Program-made: the position numbers and the translations under genes
Assembly (NCBI GenBank): GCA_910579415.1
Contig: CAJTUY010000001.1
Location: 117,872 to 129,651, forward strand
Direction: 5' to 3'
From: an uncultured Clostridia bacterium
Lineage (GTDB): Bacteria; Bacillota; Clostridia; UBA1381
Length of the DNA: 11,780 bases
The notes under the pieces: generated by a model
Databases searched by the model: none
Told to the model about the DNA's origin: nothing
Seen by the model: only the letters and a program-made list of their open reading frames with translations
Shown: positions 1-6,009 of the stretch, piece by piece
Position numbering within the stretch: the stretch's first letter is position 1
Layout: every line of letters begins with the position of its first letter

Positions 1-39
1 AAATCAATTGAAAGCGGATGCGCTGTTGAAACGGAATGA
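1..39 (+). CDS. C-terminal tail of an upstream gene (partial)
   Basis: Frame 1 is open from the window edge to a TGA at 37-39 and encodes only twelve residues (KSIESGCAVETE). The stop lies two bases before a strong intrinsic terminator, which is the expected position for the end of a real gene. Twelve residues are too few to assign a family, so no function is offered. Confidence 0.5.
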   Translation, partial: KSIESGCAVETE

Positions 40-41
40 GT

Positions 42-68
42 AAAAGGCTGTCGTATGACAGCCTTTTT
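42..68 (+). terminator. Intrinsic terminator after the upstream gene
   Basis: An 11-bp stem, 42-52 against 57-67, closes on a GTAT loop and runs into TTTTT. It follows the stop at 39 directly. The reverse strand also ends in a short T run (TTTTA), so it may stop leftward transcripts too. Its core, TGTC-N-TATGACA, recurs in the terminator at 10321. Confidence 0.88.
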
Positions 69-138
69 AAATTTGTTCCGCAAACAAAGGAGCATGTATT
101 TTTGATAAATCACCTCTTTTCGTATGTATTTTTTGCGT

Positions 139-179
139 AAAAAAATGCGCTGCAAGAGCAACGCATTAAAATGCAGCGC
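139..179 (-). terminator. Intrinsic terminator of the candidate small RNA
   Basis: Read on the minus strand, GCGCTGCA (179-172) pairs with TGCAGCGC (154-147) around a 17-nt loop. It is followed by seven T (plus-strand A tract 139-145). The arms can instead take part in a competing hairpin, GCAAAGAGC (186-178) with GCTCTTGC (159-152). Confidence 0.7.
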
Positions 180-298
180 TCTTTGCTGCAACACAAATTT
201 TCAATCTATCTATAATAGCATGTGAAAAAGAGAGCCTGCATTTTTAACGATAAAAATACACACTAAATATAGATAGGTAAGTATTTAATTTGTGTTGC
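139..298 (-). ncRNA. Candidate structured small RNA with its own promoter and terminator
   Basis: No open reading frame of note lies in 69-371, but the minus strand carries a complete small transcription unit. A promoter at 305-333 predicts a start at G298. From there GCAACACAAATT (298-287) is the exact reverse complement of 199-188, giving a 12-bp closing stem. Inside it CTATCTATA (276-268) pairs with 214-206, and after a small internal loop UAGUGUGU pairs with ACAUGCUA (8 bp, two wobbles). An apical AU-rich hairpin has a UCGU loop. The rod is 111 nt, and a terminator hairpin with seven U follows at 179-139. The architecture (closing stem, 10x6 bubble, upper stem) is loosely like a miniature 6S RNA, but it is shorter than known 6S RNAs and no family was recognised. 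Structure and signals are seen; RNA function is inferred. Confidence 0.6.
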
Positions 299-304
299 GA
301 ATAT

Positions 305-333
305 ATTATAACATATAAAATTAAAAAGTGCAA
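305..333 (-). promoter_or_regulatory. Sigma-A type promoter of the candidate small RNA
   Basis: On the minus strand, TTGCAC (333-328) and TATAAT (310-305) are separated by exactly 17 bases. The -10 is preceded by TGT, giving an extended -10. The predicted start, seven bases past the -10, is G298, the first base of the 12-bp closing stem. The -35 sits directly after the T tract of the deacetylase terminator. Confidence 0.75.
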
Positions 334-334
334 G

Positions 335-363
335 AAAAAACGGCTGTAATTAAAACAGCCGTT
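335..363 (-). terminator. Intrinsic terminator of the membrane-anchored deacetylase gene
   Basis: Read on the minus strand, AACGGCTGT pairs with ACAGCCGTT (363-355 with 347-339) across a seven-base loop, then TTTTTT. It lies eight bases after the stop of the deacetylase gene at 372-374. Confidence 0.85.
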
Positions 364-371
364 ATATATTT

Positions 372-1448
372 TTACTGAATTACAATAGCGCCGGATGAAG
401 ATGTCGAAGGTTTAGCGGAAGGATGTGTAACCGTTGAATTTGTCGGCGCAGGCGTTGGTGATGAAGCAGCCTGAGCATCATCTTCTGTATTATCGCCCTC
501 CGCCGGGGCGGTTGTCACCGGTGCTGTTTGTGCCTGATACGTGACATCGTCAAGTCTGTGGAAGGTGTAGCCTTCGCTTATGAAATATTCTATAATTGAC
601 GGGAGCGCATCTACTGTTGCCTGTTTTGTTGCGGCGTCGTGCATAAGCACAACCACGTTTTCTTCGCCGTCAAGATTGCGTTTCATATATTCCAAAAGCT
701 CGGAGGCGTCCTTTTTCTTGCCCTCAGCATCGCCGTTTAATGCGTTCCAGTCGCAGTAATAATATCCGTTATCCTTTAAAACCGTTTTGCATTCCTGTTT
801 CACCGGTGAATAGCTGTCCGCACTGGATTTGTAGCTCCCGCCCGGAAAACGGATAAGTCTGAACGGGTCTTCACCGTTGCCGACTGATTTTATGGTTTCG
901 TAGCATTTATTGATTTCGTTAATAAATGAGTCAGTTGACGCATATAATTTCTCATAGTTATGTCCATCCGAATGGTTTGCTATAAGATGCCCTTCTTCAT
1001 AAACTCTGCGCGCTGTGTCGGGATTAGCCTCAATAAGCGAGCCGACTTCAAAAAAGGTTGCTTTGACATTGTATCGTCTTAAAACGTCGAGTACCTTCGG
1101 TGTGATGTTGGTCGGACCGTCATCGAAAGTAAGATAGCAATGCTTTGTCTGTCCTGAATTGCGCAGAATGGTAAGCAAATCATTTTCTTCGGCTGCCGCA
1201 GGCATGGACATAGTCTGCTGTACAGGTTCAACCGTCGGAACTGTTGCTTCTGCGGGAACGGAAGCTGCATCGATATTATCAACGCTTGCCGTATCGCCGT
1301 TTGAACATGTTGAAACCGCAACACATATCATTACGATAACTGCCGCTAATGCTATTATAATAACCGCCGCGCGTATACGCTTTTTGCGAAGCCTTTCACG
1401 GCGTCTGCGTTCACGACGCTTGTTTTCAAAATCATTTGATGTAGGCAT
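372..1448 (-). CDS. Membrane-anchored NodB-family polysaccharide deacetylase (PgdA-like)
   Basis: The product (358 aa) probably removes N-acetyl groups from peptidoglycan or another cell-surface glycan outside the membrane. Its N-terminus is very basic (residues 10-26), followed by one membrane helix at about 27-47, so it should be a type II membrane protein. A linker leads to a NodB domain at about 103-300 with all usual motifs: TFDDGP (107-112, catalytic and metal Asp), H159/H163 (H-x3-H metal site), RFPGG (200-204), DW (233-234) and LMHD (268-271, catalytic His). The last 50 residues are a Pro/Thr/Ser/Ala-rich tail, possibly a wall-spanning tether. The start at 1448 was chosen because AGGGGG (1460-1455) sits six bases upstream. 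A longer frame reaches 1511 but adds a non-conserved stretch and passes the promoter. It is divergent from pdaA. The family is sure; the exact glycan is unknown. Confidence 0.9.
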   Translation of the reverse strand: MPTSNDFENKRRERRRRERLRKKRIRAAVIIIALAAVIVMICVAVSTCSNGDTASVDNIDAASVPAEATVPTVEPVQQTMSMPAAAEENDLLTILRNSGQTKHCYLTFDDGPTNITPKVLDVLRRYNVKATFFEVGSLIEANPDTARRVYEEGHLIANHSDGHNYEKLYASTDSFINEINKCYETIKSVGNGEDPFRLIRFPGGSYKSSADSYSPVKQECKTVLKDNGYYYCDWNALNGDAEGKKKDASELLEYMKRNLDGEENVVVLMHDAATKQATVDALPSIIEYFISEGYTFHRLDDVTYQAQTAPVTTAPAEGDNTEDDAQAASSPTPAPTNSTVTHPSAKPSTSSSGAIVIQ

Positions 1449-1479
1449 AATAAACCCCCTGTAAAAATCATATATATTT

Positions 1480-1508
1480 ATTATATACCAAAATACCTTA
1501 AAATTCAA
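1480..1508 (-). promoter_or_regulatory. Sigma-A type promoter of the membrane-anchored deacetylase
   Basis: On the minus strand, TTGAAT (1508-1503) and a perfect TATAAT (1485-1480) are 17 bases apart. The predicted start near 1473 gives a leader of about 25 bases containing the AGGGGG ribosome binding site. Confidence 0.75.
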
Positions 1509-1522
1509 CATTATTTTATAAT
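1494..1522 (+). promoter_or_regulatory. Weak candidate promoter for the PdaA-like gene
   Basis: A perfect TATAAT lies at 1517-1522, but the hexamer 17 bases upstream (TACCTT) is a poor -35. If real, it overlaps the divergent promoter of the neighbouring deacetylase back-to-back. A sporulation sigma factor could be used instead, but no convincing SigE or SigG pair was found in this AT-rich stretch. Confidence 0.3.
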
Positions 1523-1575
1523 TTTATTAACAATTCATTCTCAAAAAACATTTATATGGAAGGAGATAAATTATT

Positions 1576-2382
1576 ATGAAAAAATTTATTTTAGCGGCAT
1601 TATGTTCGGTATTGCTTCTTACAGGCTGCGCAAATGCAAAAACCACAATTTCGCCGAACGGCGGCAGCGAACATCCGCCATATGAACAGCTTAAAGGCGA
1701 AGGAACAGGCTGGGGATTTGTGCGTAAAAAGGGCGAACCGCCTGAAATAAGCGCAGCGCAGAGAGAAGCTATGCAAAGCTATGACTGTTATTACATAGAC
1801 GAAAATGCAGAAAAAACGCTTTACTTAACCTTTGACGAGGGATATGAAAACGGCTATACCTCAAAAATTCTTGATGTGCTTGAGGAAACACAGACGCCTG
1901 CGGCATTTTTTGTAACCGGACCATATCTTGAAAATCAGACAGAGCTTGTGCAAAGAATGATTGACAGCGGTCATGTTGTCGGAAATCACACCGTAAATCA
2001 TCTTAATTTGCCAAAGCAGTCGGTTGAAACTGTACAGAAGGAACTTAGTGATTTGAATAAAAAATGTGAGGAAATGTATGGAGTCACTATGAAGTATATG
2101 CGTCCGCCTGAGGGTGAATACAGTGAGCGTGTGCTGGCGGTAGCGCAGGATATGGGTTACAAGACTGTTTTATGGAGCTTTGCATATAAGGATTGGGATA
2201 TAAATATGCAGCAGGGCGCGCAGCATGCGTTTGAGCAGGTCACTCCGTATCTTCACAACGGCGCAATATTGCTTTTGCATGCTGTTTCATCGGATAATGC
2301 AAATGCTCTTGAGGATATAATAAACTATGCAAAGGGCGAGGGTTTTGTATTTAAAAGTCTTGACGAACTGGGAGAGCAATAA
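1576..2382 (+). CDS. pdaA: PdaA-like muramic delta-lactam deacetylase, lipoprotein form
   Basis: PdaA de-N-acetylates muramic acid during synthesis of the delta-lactam that marks spore cortex for germination. This 268-aa product matches PdaA in features specific to that branch: a WGF segment (46-48), the run TFDEGYENGYT (85-95), HTVNH (138-142), RPPEG (176-180), W200-S201 followed by DW (206-207), and LLHAVS (233-238). The N-terminus is a lipoprotein signal with lipobox LLTGC (Cys18), so it should be lipid-anchored outside the membrane; this differs from the B. subtilis enzyme as I recall it. In motif 1 the second acidic residue of canonical TFDDG is Glu; B. subtilis PdaA has Asn there. A strong GGAAGGAG (1558-1565) fixes the start. 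No clear terminator separates it from the lyase gene downstream. Confidence 0.87.
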   Translation: MKKFILAALCSVLLLTGCANAKTTISPNGGSEHPPYEQLKGEGTGWGFVRKKGEPPEISAAQREAMQSYDCYYIDENAEKTLYLTFDEGYENGYTSKILDVLEETQTPAAFFVTGPYLENQTELVQRMIDSGHVVGNHTVNHLNLPKQSVETVQKELSDLNKKCEEMYGVTMKYMRPPEGEYSERVLAVAQDMGYKTVLWSFAYKDWDINMQQGAQHAFEQVTPYLHNGAILLLHAVSSDNANALEDIINYAKGEGFVFKSLDELGEQ

Positions 2383-2395
2383 AAAATTTGGAAAA

Positions 2396-2467
2396 TCTCT
2401 CTAAAAAGGCTTTATTATTTTAGTGTTTTGGTGTATAATCATATTATCAAGTATTTTTTTAGAGAGA
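2396..2467. repeat. 12-bp inverted repeat spanning the lyase promoter and ribosome binding site
   Basis: TCTCTCTAAAAA at 2396-2407 is the exact reverse complement of TTTTTAGAGAGA at 2456-2467. The right arm overlaps the Shine-Dalgarno sequence of the lyase gene (GAGAGAGG, 2462-2469). The left arm lies upstream of the likely -10. A transcript reading through from pdaA could fold the arms and hide the ribosome binding site. A transcript from the local promoter would lack the left arm. Confidence 0.6.
2411..2439 (+). promoter_or_regulatory. Candidate promoter of the rhamnogalacturonan lyase gene
   Basis: A perfect TATAAT lies at 2434-2439. The hexamer 17 bases upstream (TTTATT, 2411-2416) is a weak -35, which suggests dependence on an activator. 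The start would be near 2446, about 35 bases before the gene. No cre-like catabolite site was recognised. Confidence 0.4.
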
Positions 2468-2480
2468 GGAATATCTGATT

Positions 2481-5297
2481 ATGAGAGAAGCGAGTTTTGA
2501 TTTCGGTAAAAAACCCCCTGTTGACGGCTATGTAAAGGTTACGGGAAATACTATTTACAGCAGGGAAACAGGATTTGGGATTTTAAAGAATACCGAATCA
2601 CAGGAAAGAAAAACAGGTGAAAAAGAATTAAACAGAGATTTTCTGTTTATGGGCGGCAATACTTTTACAGCTGACATGGAAAACGGCGAATACATGGTAC
2701 GCGTATCAACGGGAGATTATGTTGACGAAGGCGACGTTATGACTTTTTTCAGCGTTAACGGCGAAAAGCACGACGTATGGGTAAAGGACGGCGAGGTTAA
2801 GGAGCTTGTATTTCCTGTTGAGGTTACTGACGGCAAAATGGAATTTGTATTTGAGGCGGGTAAACATACATGTCTTAACAGTATTGACATTGCGCAAAAA
2901 CAAGATATAAGACTGACAGGCTTAAAAACCGCGATAACGGCTAAACGCTCAAAGGCGGCTGTTTCATTGTCATGGGATAAGGCAGACGGGGTTATAGGCT
3001 ACCGTGTATCAAGAAGAGATACACGCAACAACGAAACAGACAAGGTGATTGACGTTATTACTGAGGAGTTTACCGACGAGGATGTAGATTTGTGCGAAAC
3101 ATGGGAATATACAGTCTGCGGACTTTATGCGCATAAATTCTGTTCAGAAAATAAAATTGTTGTAAATGCTGAAATTGTGGATGGCAATCAGGTTTCGGGT
3201 GAAATAAGCGGTCTTGATGCTCGCGAAACTGAAAATTCGGTAACGCTTATCTGGGACGGAATGAAGGAGGCGGTTTGGTATAATATTTATCAAAAAGCGC
3301 CGTACGGTATATATAAATACATAGGAAAAACGACTGAAACAAAGTTTATTGATGATAAGGTTATAACCAATGTACCGTTTGTATACGCGGTAGAAGCTGT
3401 TACAACAGGCGGAAAAACCGGACGCGCCGAAGTTCTGATTGATATGGAAGCAAAACCTAAAAAGCGTAAAATGGAAACGCTCGGCAGAGGCGCAGTGGCA
3501 ATGAAAACGGAGAATGGCATTTTCCTGAGCTGGCGTCTTAATGCGTATGAGTATGAGCAGAACATTAACTTTATTGTGCTTAGAAACGGTGAGAAAATAA
3601 CCGATATTATAACAAATTCCACTAACTATCTTGACAAAGACGGTACAGCGGAAGATATTTATACAATAAAGGCGGTAAAGGGAAATAAAGCTGAAAAGCA
3701 TGGAACACAGGTGAAAGTTACTGACGCGGAATACCTGTCAATACCGCTCGATAAGCCGGCAAATTTCGTTGACCCTGACGGTAATTCATATCCGTATACG
3801 GCGAACGACGCATCTGTTGCCGACCTTGACGGTGACGGAGAATATGAGATTATACTTCGCTGGGATGCAAACGGCAAGGATAATTCGCACAAGGGCATTA
3901 CCGGTGAATGTATTCTGGATGCGTATAAGCTTGACGGAACCAAGCTATGGAGAATAAATCTCGGTAAAAATATACGTTCAGGCTCTCATTATACTCAGTT
4001 TATGGTATATGACTTCAATAATGACGGTAAGGCAGAGATTGTCTGCAAAACTGCCGACGGTACAGTTGACGGCAAGGGAAATGTAATAGGCGATAAAGAC
4101 GCAGATTACAGAAACAAGGACGGTTTTATTCTGGAAGGTCCGGAATACCTGACGTTATTCAGCGGTGAAACCGGTGAAATAATGGATACCGTAGACTATG
4201 ACCCTCCGCGCGGCAATGTGAGAGAATGGGGTGACGGATGGGGCAACCGTGTTGACCGTTTCCTTGCCTGCGTGGCATATCTTGACGGTGAAAATCCAAG
4301 CGTTGTAATGTGTCGCGGTTATTATGATCACGGCTGTCCGACAGTGCTTGTGGCATATGATGTGATTGACAATAAGCTTGTAAAACGCTGGAAATTCCTT
4401 GCGAATAAGGACCAGAATATTGAATACACCAATCAGGGCAACCACAATCTCGGTGTGGGTGACATTGACGGTGACGGTCTTGACGAAATTGTATACGGCG
4501 CGATGGCGGTTGACCATGACGGTACAGGTATTTACTCTACCGGTCTGGAACATGGTGATTGCATGAATCTTGGTAATTTTACACCGAATACGCCTAATCT
4601 TGACTTTTTCCAGATACATGAGCATGAAGGCGCTGAATACGGATTTGAGGTGCGTGACCCTGCGACAGGTGAGATTAAGTGGGGCAAATATACAGGACGC
4701 GATACAACAAGAGGCCTTTGCGCAAAGGTTGATCCTCGTTATGTAGGAAATCAGTGCTGGGTAATGGATGACGGTATTTATACAATGGAGGGCGACCTGA
4801 TAAACGAGCAGGGACCGACTTCAATTGATTTTGCAATTTGGTGGGACGGCGACCTTATACGTGAGCTTCTCGACCATGAATTTGACGATGAAAAAAGCGT
4901 TGGTTACCCGAAAATCTACAAATGGGATTATGAAAACAACAAGCTTGAAACAATTCTTGACCCAAAGGGGGTGCTTTCAAACAATTGGAAAAAGGGAACT
5001 CCGTGTATACAGGCTGACATTTTGGGTGACTGGCGTGAGGAGGCTGTATGGAGAAACGAAGACGATACCGAGCTTCGGATTTACACAACTACCGACCTAA
5101 CAGAGCATAAATTCTACACGCTTATGCACGACAGTGTATACCGTCTTAGTGTGGCATTTCAGAATACGGCATATAATCAGTGTACTCAGACAGGATTTTA
5201 TATAGGTCCCGAGATGGATGAAAAAATTCCTGTGCCTGATAATGAATATGTACGCGGTGTGAATATTCCCGATTTTACTGAGAATATTGACGAATAA
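2481..5297 (+). CDS. Multidomain rhamnogalacturonan lyase, polysaccharide lyase family 11
   Basis: PL11 enzymes cut the rhamnose-galacturonate backbone of rhamnogalacturonan-I by beta-elimination; B. subtilis YesW and YesX are the reference members. The 938-aa product has an N-terminal beta-rich domain (about 1-140) like the galactose-binding-type domain of rhamnogalacturonan acetylesterases, three fibronectin-III-like or beta-sandwich modules (about 145-230, 240-320, 335-415), then the PL11 beta-propeller (about 422-910). Propeller landmarks are the calcium-type loops DLDGDG (448-453), DFNNDG (511-516) and DIDGDG (661-666), plus GNHNLGVGD (653-661), DHDGTGIYSTGL (678-689), FFQIHEHEG (709-717) and GDWREE (849-854). 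There is no signal peptide, and an in-frame TAG at 2460-2462 rules out a longer N-terminus, so it is likely cytoplasmic or exported by an unusual route. ATG 2481 follows GAGAGAGG at a rather long spacing. Family sure; endo or exo action unknown. Confidence 0.92.
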   Translation: MREASFDFGKKPPVDGYVKVTGNTIYSRETGFGILKNTESQERKTGEKELNRDFLFMGGNTFTADMENGEYMVRVSTGDYVDEGDVMTFFSVNGEKHDVWVKDGEVKELVFPVEVTDGKMEFVFEAGKHTCLNSIDIAQKQDIRLTGLKTAITAKRSKAAVSLSWDKADGVIGYRVSRRDTRNNETDKVIDVITEEFTDEDVDLCETWEYTVCGLYAHKFCSENKIVVNAEIVDGNQVSGEISGLDARETENSVTLIWDGMKEAVWYNIYQKAPYGIYKYIGKTTETKFIDDKVITNVPFVYAVEAVTTGGKTGRAEVLIDMEAKPKKRKMETLGRGAVAMKTENGIFLSWRLNAYEYEQNINFIVLRNGEKITDIITNSTNYLDKDGTAEDIYTIKAVKGNKAEKHGTQVKVTDAEYLSIPLDKPANFVDPDGNSYPYTANDASVADLDGDGEYEIILRWDANGKDNSHKGITGECILDAYKLDGTKLWRINLGKNIRSGSHYTQFMVYDFNNDGKAEIVCKTADGTVDGKGNVIGDKDADYRNKDGFILEGPEYLTLFSGETGEIMDTVDYDPPRGNVREWGDGWGNRVDRFLACVAYLDGENPSVVMCRGYYDHGCPTVLVAYDVIDNKLVKRWKFLANKDQNIEYTNQGNHNLGVGDIDGDGLDEIVYGAMAVDHDGTGIYSTGLEHGDCMNLGNFTPNTPNLDFFQIHEHEGAEYGFEVRDPATGEIKWGKYTGRDTTRGLCAKVDPRYVGNQCWVMDDGIYTMEGDLINEQGPTSIDFAIWWDGDLIRELLDHEFDDEKSVGYPKIYKWDYENNKLETILDPKGVLSNNWKKGTPCIQADILGDWREEAVWRNEDDTELRIYTTTDLTEHKFYTLMHDSVYRLSVAFQNTAYNQCTQTGFYIGPEMDEKIPVPDNEYVRGVNIPDFTENIDE

Positions 5298-5322
5298 TGC
5301 GATTTGATGTATACTATGTATC

Positions 5323-5344
5323 AAAACCTTTACAAAAGTGTTTT
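5323..5344 (+). terminator. Weak AT-rich hairpin after the lyase gene
   Basis: AAAACCTTT can pair with AAAGTGTTTT around an ACA loop with one bulged base, ending in TTTT. A second weak stem (5303-5325) lies just before it. Neither is GC-rich or has a long T tract, so termination after the lyase gene is uncertain. Confidence 0.3.
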
Positions 5345-5381
5345 AAATTTATGTAAATTTTCAAAAAATATGTTTACATTG

Positions 5382-5410
5382 TTGACCTTTTGTAAGAATT
5401 AGGTTACAAT
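5382..5410 (+). promoter_or_regulatory. Sigma-A promoter of the rsmD-coaD transcription unit
   Basis: TTGACC (5382-5387) and TACAAT (5405-5410) are separated by exactly 17 bases. The start should fall near 5417, leaving a short leader with GGAGG at 5420-5424 before rsmD. Confidence 0.82.
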
Positions 5411-5432
5411 AGATATTATGGAGGAAAGGCGA

Positions 5433-5972
5433 ATGAGGATAATATCCGGAACAAGACGCGGGCATAAGCTCTGCGGTTTTGACGGTGATGATGTCCGTCC
5501 GACAACTGACAGGGTGAAGGAGTCTGTATTTAATCTTATACAGACATATATACCTGATGCGGTATGTCTTGATATGTTTGCCGGCAGCGGAGCGCTTAGC
5601 CTTGAGGCTTTGTCAAGAGGCGCGGCAGAGGCTGTCTGTACGGATTCGGACAAGCGTTCTGTGGATATTATCAGTAAAAATATCGCGGCTCTCGGCTTTT
5701 TTGAAAACTGTGAGGTAATACATACGTCATGTTTTGACTATATCGTATCGGCAGGAAAGAAATTTGATATAATTTTTCTTGACCCGCCTTATAATAAAGG
5801 GCTTATCAAACCTGCGCTTACAGCTATTGTTGATAATGCTGCTTTAAACGAAGACGGGATTATCGTTCTGGAAAGCGATGATACGGATTTTCACGGCGAA
5901 ACTGACGGGCTTACGCTTCTTAAACAGCGTAAATACGGCAGAACATATATCACTGTTTATAAAAAAGCATAG
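5433..5972 (+). CDS. rsmD: 16S rRNA (guanine966-N2)-methyltransferase RsmD
   Basis: RsmD uses S-adenosylmethionine to methylate N2 of G966 (E. coli numbering) in the 30S subunit. The 179-aa product has the family N-terminus MRIISGTRRG, the RPTTDRVKESVFN block (22-34), the AdoMet-binding motif DMFAGSG (47-53) and the catalytic DPPY (117-120). The length is normal for the family. The start at 5433 is preferred over an in-frame ATG at 5418. The family begins with MRIISG, GGAGG (5420-5424) is eight bases from 5433, and 5418 is almost at the predicted transcription start. It is the first gene after the 5382-5410 promoter and is followed by coaD, a pairing common in Firmicutes. Confidence 0.95.
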   Translation: MRIISGTRRGHKLCGFDGDDVRPTTDRVKESVFNLIQTYIPDAVCLDMFAGSGALSLEALSRGAAEAVCTDSDKRSVDIISKNIAALGFFENCEVIHTSCFDYIVSAGKKFDIIFLDPPYNKGLIKPALTAIVDNAALNEDGIIVLESDDTDFHGETDGLTLLKQRKYGRTYITVYKKA

Positions 5973-6009
5973 CAGGGGTAACAGGGAAAAGGTTAGTAAG
6001 GGAAGACAA

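Noticed and set aside
85..105. AAAGGAG followed by ATG at 94 as a small gene
   Set aside because: The frame stops after three codons and the ATG is only a few bases from the ribosome binding site.
139..298. Firm assignment of the small RNA as 6S RNA
   Set aside because: The rod is only 111 nt and the total about 160 nt, and no conserved bubble sequence was recognised; only the overall shape is similar.
1449..1511. Longer N-terminus for the membrane-anchored deacetylase
   Set aside because: The added residues overlap the TATAAT/TTGAAT promoter, lack a ribosome binding site, and precede the strong AGGGGG site for the ATG at 1448.
3144..4625. Long minus-strand open frames (up to 185 codons) within the lyase gene
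   Set aside because: They lie antisense to a clearly coding PL11 gene, show no family motif, and have compositions expected from a codon-biased opposite strand.
5418..5432. Earlier ATG for rsmD
   Set aside because: It lies at the predicted transcription start and within the GGAGG region; the family N-terminus MRIISG begins at 5433.
5878..6009. Extended coaD reading frame
   Set aside because: The extension lies inside rsmD in another frame, and CoaD proteins begin at M-R-I-A-V-Y-P-G-S-F.
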